A stretch of 20,341 nt of DNA from QHCA01 sp038237645 (GTDB lineage Bacteria; Actinomycetota; Actinomycetes; Mycobacteriales; QHCA01): the NCBI GenBank assembly GCA_038237645.1, contig JBBRYN010000065.1:1-20341 (forward strand), given 5' to 3'. Every line of letters starts with the position of its first letter. Position 1 is the stretch's first letter. Both the position numbers and the translations under genes were made by a program. This document shows, in pieces, positions 1 through 9,262 of this stretch. Under the pieces are notes generated by a model. The model was not told where the DNA came from and did not search any database. It was given only the letters and a program-made list of their open reading frames with translations.

Positions 1-117
1 CGGCTCATCATCCGCAGGGCCTACGGCTTCCACTCACCCACCGCGGCACTGGCACTGGTGATGCTCTCCTGCGGACCGATCGAACTCCACCTACCCCACG
101 AAAGGGCACCCGACTGA
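1..117 (+). CDS. Transposase C-terminal fragment (ISL3-like), cut by window edge
   Basis: The plus frame is open from base 1 to a TGA at 115-117 and encodes 38 residues. They include an R-R-A-Y-G-F-H-S stretch followed by a short hydrophobic segment. This pattern resembles the C-terminal end of ISL3-type transposases (R-x-F/Y-G-F-x-x-x at the end of the DDE domain). The catalytic part lies outside the window, so neither activity nor intactness can be judged. It is the only plus-strand protein sequence at this edge and marks an insertion sequence next to the conserved gene block. I could not identify a terminal inverted repeat downstream. Assignment to ISL3 is by recall of family endings and is moderate at best. 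Confidence 0.5.
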   Translation, partial: RLIIRRAYGFHSPTAALALVMLSCGPIELHLPHERAPD

Positions 118-188
118 CCCACACTCATGCCGGGAGAGCCCAATTATCGACAGCAGTCACAGGCGGCCGCCACCGGAAGTGGATGATC

Positions 189-208
189 CCGGAAACGCTC
201 GTTTCCGG
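189..208. repeat. Perfect inverted repeat, 9-bp arms with 2-bp loop
   Basis: CCGGAAACG at 189-197 is followed by CT and then by its exact reverse complement CGTTTCCGG at 200-208. It lies in the 224-bp gap between the transposase tail and the end of the next gene. There is no T-tract on either side, so it is not a classical intrinsic terminator. It could be a bidirectional 3' hairpin separating the two converging genes, a protein-binding palindrome, or part of the insertion-sequence end. I see no other feature in 118-341. Confidence 0.45.
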
Positions 209-341
209 AACGACCGCCGCTACGGCCGGGTGGGCCGGCGGGCAGCTTCGCTTCGAGCGTCTCCAGCATCCGGCGGTGCCGACGACGGCGGGGTGCGACG
301 GGACCTGCTGGCCGCCCTGGGAGTACCGACCTGGCCGGCGC

Positions 342-1472
342 TCACCCGTCCAGGCCGGACACCGCGTAGGCTGCCGCGTCGGCGCGGGTCAGTTTGGCCC
401 GCAGGTCCGCCAGGATCGCCGCCTCGGTCGCCTCCGGCAGCGGCCCCTCGACGATCACGTGGACGTCGTCGCTCTCGACGTACCGCACCGTGACGCCGTC
501 GACGCGGATGCGGTGGGTCCTCCACGCGTCGTCGGTCGCCTCGCGGGTCACCGTCTCATGCGGCACCGGCGGCCGGTAGCGGTCGTGCCACGCCGCCACG
601 TCGACGTCGTCACCGAGTTCGCCGCGGTAGCGCGCCGCCTGCTCCCGCTTCCAGTCGCTGTCGTCCTCGCTGAGGTCCGCGAGCAGCCCGATGTCGAACA
701 GGCGGCCGCGACCCTCGACCCTGGCCACCCGGTACTGCCGCCACCGCCGGTCGGTGATCCGGGTCCACACCAGCCGGTCCAGGTCGAGCGTGTAGTCATC
801 GCCCGCGGCACGCAACAGGCGCCGACCGGCCACCTCGACGTCGACCTGCCCGCCGCTGACCCGCAGGCTCCGGCCGTCGCCGTCGAGCACCGCACTGTGC
901 TCGCTCAGCCACCCCGGACACTCGCCGCCGGCGCCGAGCACCTCGACCGCCATCGAGCCGACGTCCAACCGCAGCACCTGGGTGCGGTTCCGCCGCGCCT
1001 TGACGTAGCCCAGGTTCCCGACGAGGTAGGTGTGCCCACCGACCAACGTCGCGCTGTGGAAATCGGTGGGCGGGAAGACCTCGGGCGGGTACCCGAAGAT
1101 CTCCACGCCGTCGTCGGGTGCGGTGACGATGACGTCGTTGTAAATGAAGAAGTCCGGGTCGTAGTAGTCCTCGTGCTCCCCTGCGACGGCTACCACGCGC
1201 CCGTCGGGGAGCGTGGTCATACTCTGGCCAAAACGGTTGTTGCACCAGCCGGGAGCGCGACCGAACGAGGAGCCGGCCCCGAAGTGGTGCGCCGCCGACC
1301 AGGCGGAGAGCTCACTGCGGCGCGCCAGCCACGCCCACACCGGGTTGGTCAGGCGCTCCGGGTCTGCCGTGCCCCGACGCGCGGCCCGCCACGTCGCGAA
1401 CAGCTCGGCGGTCACTTCGGGCGGGGGCGCGTCCTGCCCGGTGAGACGGCCGGGTCGCGTGTCTGCGGTCAC
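342..1472 (-). CDS. Hypothetical protein with kelch/beta-propeller-like repeats
   Basis: This gene encodes 376 residues and I do not recognise a named family with confidence. Residues 80-200 contain blades resembling kelch or galactose-oxidase propellers: a G-Q-S-M-T-T-L-P-D-G-R-V segment (82-93), then D-F-H-S-A-T-L-V-G-G (137-146) and E-H-S-A-V-L-D-G (191-198). The last ~70 residues look like a separate alpha/beta tail. There is no signal peptide or membrane segment, so a cytosolic protein is expected. The GTG at 1472 is preferred over starts further upstream because the upstream extension is proline/arginine-rich shadow sequence and a TACTAT hexamer sits 6 nt before this GTG. It lies outside the conserved block, between xerD and a transposase fragment, so it is probably accessory. 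Function unknown. Confidence 0.72.
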   Translation of the reverse strand: MTADTRPGRLTGQDAPPPEVTAELFATWRAARRGTADPERLTNPVWAWLARRSELSAWSAAHHFGAGSSFGRAPGWCNNRFGQSMTTLPDGRVVAVAGEHEDYYDPDFFIYNDVIVTAPDDGVEIFGYPPEVFPPTDFHSATLVGGHTYLVGNLGYVKARRNRTQVLRLDVGSMAVEVLGAGGECPGWLSEHSAVLDGDGRSLRVSGGQVDVEVAGRRLLRAAGDDYTLDLDRLVWTRITDRRWRQYRVARVEGRGRLFDIGLLADLSEDDSDWKREQAARYRGELGDDVDVAAWHDRYRPPVPHETVTREATDDAWRTHRIRVDGVTVRYVESDDVHVIVEGPLPEATEAAILADLRAKLTRADAAAYAVSGLDG

Positions 1473-1478
1473 CCGGCG

Positions 1479-1484
1479 ATAGTA
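1479..1484 (-). promoter_or_regulatory. Possible -10 element of a leaderless promoter
   Basis: Reading on the minus strand, TACTAT is followed by six bases and then the GTG start at 1472. This matches the TAnnnT -10 consensus at the distance expected if transcription begins on the start codon, a common actinobacterial arrangement. There is no Shine-Dalgarno sequence before the GTG, which fits. No convincing -35 hexamer is present 16-18 bp further upstream. Confidence 0.4.
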
Positions 1485-1843
1485 GGGACGCGTCCGGGTC
1501 GGGGCCCCGGGGTTTCGCCGGTCCGATCCCGCGCACGCCCATTGCGGCCGGTGGGCTCGGGCGCCCGCGGCGGGCCGTCGCAGCCCGGGGGGCCACCCGT
1601 AGAGAAGGAACCCGCTCACGAGAACCAAGATCCCAGCGTGCCCGCCTCAGCCTCAGCACGCGAATCCCAGGTCCCTGCCTGGAGCTGCTTTTGGGCTGGA
1701 AACTACGGGCGGGCCTACTTGCCGAGGCTGCCGCTGGCTGGGTGGCGGGGGGAGCTGGCCGGCGCCTGCCTAGTCCTGGCCGCGGACAACCAGGACTACG
1801 CGACTAGGTGCCCGAGCAGGCAAGGGCTGGAGCGGGTCGGGAA
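1485..1843. other. Gene-poor intergenic stretch
   Basis: About 360 bases without a gene that I can support. Open frames here are arginine/proline-rich or lack family resemblance and start signals. The only clear structure is the hairpin at 1771-1798 downstream of xerD. The stretch separates the conserved block to the right from the accessory gene to the left. Confidence 0.5.
1771..1798 (-). terminator. Hairpin downstream of xerD, probable terminator
   Basis: TAGTCCTGG (1771-1779) and CCAGGACTA (1790-1798) are perfect reverse complements separated by a 10-base loop. The structure begins 45 bp beyond the xerD stop codon on the minus strand. It lacks a U-tract, as is usual for hairpin terminators in high-GC actinobacteria. 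It would end the ald-xerD transcript before the unrelated gene to the left. Confidence 0.5.
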
Positions 1844-2830
1844 TTAGCCGAGCGCGCGCGGATGCGCGGCGGCATAGACCTCCCGGAGCCGATCCACGGT
1901 GACCAGCGTGTAGATCTGGGTGGTGGTAACCGAGGCGTGACCGAGCAACTCCTGCACCACGCGCATGTCGGCGCCTCCGTCCAGCAGGTGAGTCGCGAAG
2001 GAGTGCCGCAGGGTGTGCGGTGACAGGTCCTGCGCCAGCCCGGCCTTGTCGGCTGTGGCCCGCAGGATCGTCCAGGCGCTCTGTCGTGACAACGGCCCGC
2101 CCCTGGCGTTGAGGAACAGCGTCGCGCTCCCCCGCCCGGCGGCCGCGAGGCCAGGTCGGCTGCGCACCAGGTAGTCATCGACGGCGCGCACCGCGCAGCG
2201 GCCGACCGGGACCATGCGGGTCTTGTCGCCCTTGCCGTGCAACACGGCCACCGCCGCCGTCCGGTCGAGGTCGTCCACGCAGAGCCCGACCGCCTCGGAG
2301 ATGCGGGCACCGGTGCCGTAAAGCACCTCGAGCAGGGCCCGGTCGCGCAGCGCGAGTACGGTCTGGTCGAAGCTGGCGGCTTCGAGGAGCCGCTCGACGT
2401 CCTCGACCGGGATGGGCTTGGGCAGCCGTCGTGGTGCGGGGGGCGGCCGCACATCGTGCGCCACGTCGTCGGACACCAGCCGCTCACGCAGTGCAAAGCG
2501 ATGTAGGCCACGGACCGCGATGACCGCCCGGGCGGCGGAGCTGGCCGACAGCGGCTGGTGCTCCGCAGTGCCCTCCCGGAGCCGGGCCAGATGCTCGGTG
2601 ACGTGCGACTCGCGGACCTCACCGATGTCGGTGACACCTTGGCCGGCAAGCAGGTCGGCGTAGCGGCGCAGGTCGCGCCGATAGGCATGCAGCGTGTTGG
2701 CAGCAACGCCCCGCTCGACGGCGAGGTGGTCGAGGTAGGCACCGACCACCTGGTGCGGCGACCGGCTGGTCAGCGCAGTCGCCGCCGGATCCACCTGGGT
2801 GTCCGCCCTGATATCCACCCCGGCATCCAC
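1844..2830 (-). CDS. xerD: Site-specific tyrosine recombinase XerD
   Basis: XerD works with XerC at the dif site to resolve chromosome dimers before division. The 328-residue product has an N-terminal SAM-like DNA-binding domain (about 25-125) and a C-terminal catalytic domain. All six catalytic residues are visible: R176 (GTGARISEA), K200 (GKGDKT), H272 and R275 (HTLRHSFATH), H298 (LLGHAS) and nucleophile Y307 (QIYT). The length is slightly above the ~300 usual for the family because of a variable N-terminal stretch of about 25 residues. The GTG start lies 4 bp after the ald stop codon, implying co-transcription and possible translational coupling; a start up to about 20 residues further in cannot be excluded. 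Its position after the Nudix gene matches the order I recall in mycobacteria, where it is labelled xerD rather than xerC. Confidence 0.93.
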   Translation of the reverse strand: MDAGVDIRADTQVDPAATALTSRSPHQVVGAYLDHLAVERGVAANTLHAYRRDLRRYADLLAGQGVTDIGEVRESHVTEHLARLREGTAEHQPLSASSAARAVIAVRGLHRFALRERLVSDDVAHDVRPPPAPRRLPKPIPVEDVERLLEAASFDQTVLALRDRALLEVLYGTGARISEAVGLCVDDLDRTAAVAVLHGKGDKTRMVPVGRCAVRAVDDYLVRSRPGLAAAGRGSATLFLNARGGPLSRQSAWTILRATADKAGLAQDLSPHTLRHSFATHLLDGGADMRVVQELLGHASVTTTQIYTLVTVDRLREVYAAAHPRALG

Positions 2831-2834
2831 AACG

Positions 2835-3950
2835 TCAGGTCAGCGCTTCGCGGAGGGGAACCGCGGTCATTCCGTGCGCGTCGGCGACCTGCTCCAGGAT
2901 GAGCCGGCCGTCCACCGTGTTGACCCCCTTGGCCAGTGCCGGGTCCAGCTCAGTTGCCGCCCGGAGTCCCCGGTTGGCAATCGCCATGACGAACGGCAAG
3001 GTGACATTGGTCAGGGCGTACGTCGAGGTGTGGGGCACGGCACCGGGCATGTTGGCGACGCAGTAGAACAGCGAGCCGGCCACCGGGTAGGTCGGGTCCG
3101 AATGCGTGGTGGGGTGGGTGGATTCGAAGCAGCCGCCCTGGTCGACGGAGATGTCGACGAGCACCGAGCCCGGCCGCATCCGCGACACCAGGTCGTCGGT
3201 GACCAGCATGGGCGCCTTGGCACCGGGCACGAGGACGGCGCCGATGACCAGGTCGGCGTCAACGCATGCCTGCTCGATCTCGTAGGCATTCGAGGCCACC
3301 GTCTGCAAGTGACCCTGGTAGATCCGGTCGGCCTGCCGCAGCTTGTCGATGTTCTTGTCCAACAGGAGGACCTCGGCCTGCATCCCTAGCGCGATGGCAG
3401 CGGCGTTCATGCCCGACACCCCGGCGCCCAGCACGACCACCTTGGCGGCATAGACACCGGAGACGCCCCCCATCAGCACCCCGCGCCCACCCTCGGCCCG
3501 CAGCAAGCAGTGCGCTCCTACCTGGGGGGCGAGCCGGCCGGCCACCTCCGACATCGGTGCGAGCAGCGGCAGGGAGCCGTCGGCTGCCTGCACGGTCTCG
3601 TAGGCGACCGCGTCGACACCCTGGTCGAGCAGTGCCTGGGTGCACTCGCGGGACGCGGCGAGGTGCAGGTAGGTGAACAGGATCTGCCCGCGGCGCATCC
3701 GGTGGTATTCCTGCGCCACCGGCTCCTTGACCTTGAGAATCAGGCTCGCCTCACCCCAGACGTCGTCAGCCGTCTGCAGGATCTTGGCCCCTGCCGCGAC
3801 GAAGTCGTCATCAGGGATTGCCGAGCCGGAGCCGGCCTCGTGCTCGATGACAACGTCGTGGCCCGCGCGCACCAATTCGTGCACGCCGGCGGGCGTGATC
3901 GCCACGCGGTATTCGTGGTCCTTGAGCTCGCGCGGAATTCCGACCTTCAC
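2835..3950 (-). CDS. ald: Alanine dehydrogenase
   Basis: Ald catalyses the NAD-dependent interconversion of L-alanine with pyruvate and ammonia (many homologues also reduce glyoxylate), linking nitrogen use to central metabolism. The 371-residue product aligns along its whole length with the M. tuberculosis enzyme as I recall it. Visible landmarks are R15 and K75 (LKVKEP, substrate binding), catalytic H96 (YLHLAAS), the NAD-binding GAGVSG motif (176-181) and D270 (VDQGGCFE). The second GTG, at 3950, is chosen over the one at 3956: it gives the family-typical beginning M-K-V-G-I-P-R-E and places a strong GAGGAGG Shine-Dalgarno (3960-3966) 9 nt upstream rather than 3 nt. It lies between the Nudix gene and xerD, has its own promoter, and reads into xerD. 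The GTG at 3956 remains possible and would add two residues. Confidence 0.95.
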   Translation of the reverse strand: MKVGIPRELKDHEYRVAITPAGVHELVRAGHDVVIEHEAGSGSAIPDDDFVAAGAKILQTADDVWGEASLILKVKEPVAQEYHRMRRGQILFTYLHLAASRECTQALLDQGVDAVAYETVQAADGSLPLLAPMSEVAGRLAPQVGAHCLLRAEGGRGVLMGGVSGVYAAKVVVLGAGVSGMNAAAIALGMQAEVLLLDKNIDKLRQADRIYQGHLQTVASNAYEIEQACVDADLVIGAVLVPGAKAPMLVTDDLVSRMRPGSVLVDISVDQGGCFESTHPTTHSDPTYPVAGSLFYCVANMPGAVPHTSTYALTNVTLPFVMAIANRGLRAATELDPALAKGVNTVDGRLILEQVADAHGMTAVPLREALT

Positions 3951-4012
3951 CGTCACCTACCTCCTCGCAAATGACACCCCGCCCCGTGGCAGCTCAGAAC
4001 CACCGCAGCGAG

Positions 4013-4041
4013 AGTGTAGAGCCCGGGACTGGGCCGGTCAG
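4013..4041 (-). promoter_or_regulatory. Promoter of ald
   Basis: On the minus strand CTGACC (4041-4036) is followed after exactly 17 bp by TACACT (4018-4013). These match the housekeeping-sigma consensus TTGACA and TAnnnT at optimal spacing. The -35 hexamer overlaps the stop codon of the Nudix gene. A start site near 4006 would give a leader of about 55 nt ending in the strong GAGGAGG ribosome binding site. This supports separate transcription of ald-xerD from the upstream genes. Confidence 0.6.
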
Positions 4042-4652
4042 GACACCACCGGAGGCGGCCAGGAGAAGTCGGCCGGTCGCAGGCCGGCCCAGCCCCGATC
4101 GCGCTCCCGCGCGGCGGCGAACACGCCCAGACTGCACATGGCATTGAGGATCTTCCCGGACATCGTCCAGGAGACCGCCTCGTCGAGATCGACCCACCGC
4201 AACTCCATTCCCGCCTCCTCGGCTTCGCCGACATGACGTTCGACCTCGGCGACCCGGTGCAGGCCGCGGGCCAGGAAGATCCGGATCGCCTCGTCGCTGC
4301 TGCCCGGGCTGTTGAAGGTGTCCAGCAGCAGGTGCCACCGGTCCGCGGTGACCGCTCCCTCCTCGTGCAGCTCGCGCCGGGCCGCCTCGAGCGGCGGCTC
4401 GCATGCGACGTCGCGCAGCCCGGCCGGGATCTCCCAGAGCAGCCGCCGCAACGGATGGCGGTACTGGTGGATGAGCAGCACCCGGCCTGCCTCGTCCACG
4501 GCGACGATGCCGACGGCACCTGGATGCCGGATGTAGTCGCGTACGGCAGTCGTGCCGTCGGGCATGACCACCTCGTCGGAGACCAGGCTGATGACCCGGC
4601 CGGTGAAATGCACCTGCGACCGCCCGACGGAGTACGACGCGGTGCTGACCAC
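4038..4652 (-). CDS. Nudix hydrolase, ADP-ribose pyrophosphatase type
   Basis: Enzymes of this type hydrolyse ADP-ribose or related nucleoside diphosphates to AMP plus a phosphate ester. The product has 204 residues; the N-terminal beta domain (to about 45) and the Q-Y-R-H-P segment (63-67) are typical of the ADPRase subgroup, as is I-P-A-G (75-78). The Nudix box runs from G78 through E85 to R93-E94-L-x-E97-E98. Its last positions read E-E-G-A rather than E-E-x-G, so the conserved final glycine is shifted or replaced. The GTG start is one base after the pyrG stop codon, indicating coupling to pyrG. The same pair, pyrG then Nudix, occurs in mycobacteria (Rv1699-Rv1700, from memory). The substrate cannot be read from sequence. 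Confidence 0.88.
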   Translation of the reverse strand: MVSTASYSVGRSQVHFTGRVISLVSDEVVMPDGTTAVRDYIRHPGAVGIVAVDEAGRVLLIHQYRHPLRRLLWEIPAGLRDVACEPPLEAARRELHEEGAVTADRWHLLLDTFNSPGSSDEAIRIFLARGLHRVAEVERHVGEAEEAGMELRWVDLDEAVSWTMSGKILNAMCSLGVFAAARERDRGWAGLRPADFSWPPPVVS

Positions 4653-4653
4653 G

Positions 4654-6345
<1,692 letters not shown>

Positions 6346-6401
6346 GAGCAACTCCGCGGTATCTCAGGTGGGTGCAAGCGCCCACAGGTCCACGGGAGTC
6401 C

Positions 6402-6407
6402 ACGGTA
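6402..6407 (-). promoter_or_regulatory. Possible -10 element for pyrG
   Basis: TACCGT on the minus strand fits TAnnnT and lies about 57 bp before the pyrG TTG start. No matching -35 hexamer was found at 16-18 bp. Listed only as the best promoter-like hexamer in the gap between pyrG and the repeat patch. Confidence 0.25.
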
Positions 6408-6445
6408 ACACCGCCCGGGTCAGCCTGCCTTCCCGACTCTCTGCT

Positions 6446-6545
6446 CAGGCGAGCATCGAGCGAAGCGAGGAGCGCAGCGAGATGACAATGCAGGCGAGCG
6501 AGCATCGAGCGAAGCGAGGAGCGCAGCGAGGAGCGCAGCGAGATG
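6446..6545. repeat. Direct-repeat patch of GAGCG(A/C)AGCGAG units
   Basis: A 31-bp sequence at 6451-6481 recurs identically at 6500-6530, a period of 49 bp. Each copy contains GAGCGAAGCGAG followed directly by GAGCGCAGCGAG, and the second copy has one extra GAGCGCAGCGAG (6531-6542). The preceding CAGGCGAGC and the following GATG are also shared. The patch fills most of the gap between the glycosyltransferase stop and the pyrG start and encodes nothing convincing. Short repeats of this type are scattered between genes in several high-GC actinobacteria. Function unknown; candidates are a 3'-end or mRNA-stability element or a simple slippage-prone repeat. Confidence 0.85.
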
Positions 6546-6549
6546 GCGG

Positions 6550-7641
6550 CTAGAGCTGTCGTCCTAGGAGTTCGGCGTACACAGCCAGGACCCGAGCGTT
6601 CGCCGACTCCGCGGTCGGCAGTCGGCCGGCTACCGCTGCTGCCCGGCCGGCGAGCGCCGCGGCGTGGACCGGATCATCGAGTACGCGGGCAATTGCCGAC
6701 GCCAGGGCGGCCGGAGCACCGGGCGGCACGAGTTCGGCGCCGTCGCCGACCAGGCCGGCAACCCCGCCGACCGCGGTGGCCACCAGCGGGCGCCCGGCCC
6801 GCAGCGCCTCCTGAACCGCGAGCGGGCTGCCTTCCCAGACGCTGGCCGACACCACGAGGTCGGCGATGGCGAAGAGGTCGGCCAGATCCGTGCGCCATCC
6901 CAGCAGCCGCACCGGGGCTTCCAGCCTGGAGATCTCCGCGGCCAGGTCGGCGTGCAGCGGCCCGGCACCAGCGATCAGGAATAGCGGCACCGGCCGGCGG
7001 TCGGTCATCCGCGCCGCGGCGGCGATGAATGCCCGGTGACCCTTCTGCTCGTGCAGGCGGCCGACGCTGAGCACCAGCGGACGGTCGCCCGCGCCGACCT
7101 CGGCACGGACCTCGGCCACCGAACGCGCCGGCGGCGGCAAGGGTGCGCCGGCGACCGGCCCGGGCCGCACGTCGCGGCCGCCCAGCGATCGCACCCAGGC
7201 GTCGAGATCGGGTGAGACGCACAGGCTGATGTCGGCCCGGCGGGCCACCAGCCGGGCGGCGGTGGTCGGCACGACGCGCAGCGGACCACCACCCAGGACG
7301 GCGTTGTGCCAGGTGACGACGCACGGCGTGCCTCGCCGGATGACCGTTGCAGTGACCAGGCCGGCACGCAGGCCGTGGGCGTGGACGAGCGCGGTCCGGC
7401 TGACCTCGGGGCGCAGCGCCAGCGCGGCGCGGAGGTCGGCATAGGGCCGCAACCCGCTCGCGATCTCGACAGGTGCGAAGCGGGCGCCCACTGCCGTGAA
7501 ACCGAATGATGCCTCGGTCGCGTGCGGCCCGCACACGGTGACCTCGACGCCGACGCCGGTGAGTGCTCCGGCCAGTGACCGGACGTGTGCTCCGGTGCCG
7601 CCGGTGCTGGTGGCGATGACAAGGGCGACTCGGTCAGGCAT
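6550..7641 (-). CDS. GT4-family glycosyltransferase (GT-B fold)
   Basis: The 363-residue product has the two Rossmann-like domains of GT-B enzymes. The N-terminal acceptor domain carries T-S-T-G-G-T-G-A-H-V (11-20) and V-H-A-H-G (86-90). The C-terminal donor domain has V-G-R-L-H-E-Q-K-G (193-201), where R195 and K200 normally contact the donor phosphates, and the E-x7-E motif E270...E278 in W-E-G-S-P-L-A-V-Q-E. It has no membrane segment, so it should act at the cytoplasmic face of the membrane. The ATG at 7641 lies inside the end of the flippase gene (8-bp overlap). As the last gene of the steA-steB-phosphoglycosyltransferase-flippase run, it likely adds a sugar to the lipid carrier made by its neighbours. 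Donor and acceptor are unknown. Confidence 0.9.
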   Translation of the reverse strand: MPDRVALVIATSTGGTGAHVRSLAGALTGVGVEVTVCGPHATEASFGFTAVGARFAPVEIASGLRPYADLRAALALRPEVSRTALVHAHGLRAGLVTATVIRRGTPCVVTWHNAVLGGGPLRVVPTTAARLVARRADISLCVSPDLDAWVRSLGGRDVRPGPVAGAPLPPPARSVAEVRAEVGAGDRPLVLSVGRLHEQKGHRAFIAAAARMTDRRPVPLFLIAGAGPLHADLAAEISRLEAPVRLLGWRTDLADLFAIADLVVSASVWEGSPLAVQEALRAGRPLVATAVGGVAGLVGDGAELVPPGAPAALASAIARVLDDPVHAAALAGRAAAVAGRLPTAESANARVLAVYAELLGRQL

Positions 7642-9262
7642 CGGCGCCCGCCCTGCGATGCCGCAGCGCGGCCAGGTCCGGGCGACAGGGACCCCAGGCC
7701 ACGGCTGCGAATCCCGCCAGCACGACGACGCCGACCAGCGCGGTTTGCCCCACCGCGGCAAGCAGTCCCCCGCCGTGCACCGCATGGGCCACCAGCAAAC
7801 CCGCGCCGCCAGCCAGCATGGCCCCGGCGAGTCCGGCCGCCGTCGCCCGTAGGACGCCGGCGAAGGCCGCCCTTCCGTTGCGCCGAGCAACCGCCACCAG
7901 CAGCCAGGCAGCCAGGGCGCTCATTCCGATCGAGTTGCCCAGCGCGAGTGCCAGCACGCGATCGCCGGGGGCGAAGGCCTGCGCCAACGCGACGTCGCCT
8001 ACCACGACCGCGGCCCAGCCGGTGACACCGGCGGCGGCGGCCGGGCCGGCATCGGCCTGGGCGTACAGCGCCCGGGACAGCAGCGCGTACAGGCCGTATC
8101 CGACGAGGCCCGGTGCGAACGCCGCGATGCCGGCCGCGAGGGGGCCGACGCTCGGCGCTCCGGGTGCGCTCTGCACCAGCACCCGGGCCAGTGGTTCGGC
8201 AGCGGCGACGAGCACGGCCGTGGCGAGGGTGCAGCCGAGCAGCACCGCACGCATCGAGCCGGCAAGCGCGCCGGCGAAGCCGGCCCCGTCACCGGCTTCC
8301 CAGGACGAGACCAGCCGCCCGTACACCGATGTCGCCACCGGCACCGCCAGGACGGCCCAAGGCAGGAGGAAAACGGTCTGCGCAAGGGCGAACACCGTCA
8401 TCCGCCCGGACGGCACGCCCGCGCCGTTGCCGAGGATCACGGTGACGGCGACGGCCGCCTGCTGGGCGACCAGTACGGCAACCGCCGCCCCGGCAAGCAC
8501 GCTGGCGCGGACGGCCATGCCGGCCGGGAAGCGGAGCCGAGGTCGCAGGCGCAGCCCGGCGCGGGCCATCGGCCAGATCAACGGCACGGTGAGCGCGAGG
8601 ACGCCGAGGGTGGTGCCCACCGACAGCAGGAGTTGCTGGCCGGTGCTCACCGTCGACACGTCCGTGCCGGGCGCTGCGACGGTGGCGAAGCCGAGATAGG
8701 CGCCGATCACGACCAGGCTCGACAGCAGCGGCGCGAGCGCCGGGCCGGCGAAGCGGCGGGAGGCCTGCAGCACGCCGGTCAGGACCACCCCTACCCCGTA
8801 GAGCGGCACCTGCGGCGCGAAGACTCGCAGCATCGAGGTACCCACCCGCACGGCGTCCGGCCCACATCCGGCCTTGTGGGCGAGCAGCAGGCGGGCCAAC
8901 GGCTCGGCGAGAATCGCCAACAGTACGGCCAGCGGGACCAGCAGCAGCAGGGTCCACGTCAACAGCGCCGCGGCACCGTCGCGCACCCGCGACACGTCCC
9001 CCGCGTCGACCGCCCGGGCAAGCAACGGCACGACCAGGCTGGCCAGGGCTCCGCCGGCCACCACCTCGAAGAGGATGTTGGGCACCGTGTTGACAGCCTG
9101 GTAGATATCGCCCAGGCAGGTCGGGCCGACCGTCCGGCCGAACACCAGGACCCGGCCGAATCCTGCTACCCGCGCCAGCGCCGTCAGCCCGGCTATGAGT
9201 ATCGCTGCCCTGACCAGCGTGTGGGCCCGGGCGCTCAGGCCCGGACCCGGCGGAGGACTCAC
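7634..9262 (-). CDS. MurJ/MviN-like lipid flippase paralogue
   Basis: The 542-residue product is almost entirely hydrophobic, with about 14 predicted membrane segments. It shows the N-terminal MviN pattern (R-V-A-G-F-G-R-V near 26-33, then D-I-Y-Q-A-V-N-T-V-P-N near 51-61, and the P-N-I-L-F-E segment). Proteins of this MOP-superfamily branch flip lipid-linked sugars such as lipid II across the membrane. It lacks the large cytoplasmic kinase-like extension found on the main MurJ of some actinobacteria, and its context (not near parA/trxB) suggests a second paralogue dedicated to the local pathway. The GTG start overlaps the preceding gene's stop by GTGA and its own stop lies inside the next gene. 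An alternative reading as a polysaccharide exporter of the Wzx type is possible. Confidence 0.87.
   Translation of the reverse strand: MSPPPGPGLSARAHTLVRAAILIAGLTALARVAGFGRVLVFGRTVGPTCLGDIYQAVNTVPNILFEVVAGGALASLVVPLLARAVDAGDVSRVRDGAAALLTWTLLLLVPLAVLLAILAEPLARLLLAHKAGCGPDAVRVGTSMLRVFAPQVPLYGVGVVLTGVLQASRRFAGPALAPLLSSLVVIGAYLGFATVAAPGTDVSTVSTGQQLLLSVGTTLGVLALTVPLIWPMARAGLRLRPRLRFPAGMAVRASVLAGAAVAVLVAQQAAVAVTVILGNGAGVPSGRMTVFALAQTVFLLPWAVLAVPVATSVYGRLVSSWEAGDGAGFAGALAGSMRAVLLGCTLATAVLVAAAEPLARVLVQSAPGAPSVGPLAAGIAAFAPGLVGYGLYALLSRALYAQADAGPAAAAGVTGWAAVVVGDVALAQAFAPGDRVLALALGNSIGMSALAAWLLVAVARRNGRAAFAGVLRATAAGLAGAMLAGGAGLLVAHAVHGGGLLAAVGQTALVGVVVLAGFAAVAWGPCRPDLAALRHRRAGADA

Noticed and set aside
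118..341. A small gene or the C-terminus of a protein on the minus strand in the gap
   Set aside because: One frame gives a plausible helix-like stretch (R-M-L-E-T-L-E-A-K-L-P) but has no start, no ribosome binding site and no recognisable family.
183..1847. Long plus-strand open frame of 554 codons
   Set aside because: It lies antisense to the propeller-like gene, is full of Arg/Pro/Gly/Val with no family resemblance, and reflects high GC content rather than coding.
6446..6545. Possible CRISPR array
   Set aside because: The units are internally repetitive and the intervening sequence is itself partly repeat, with no regular unique spacers and no cas genes nearby.
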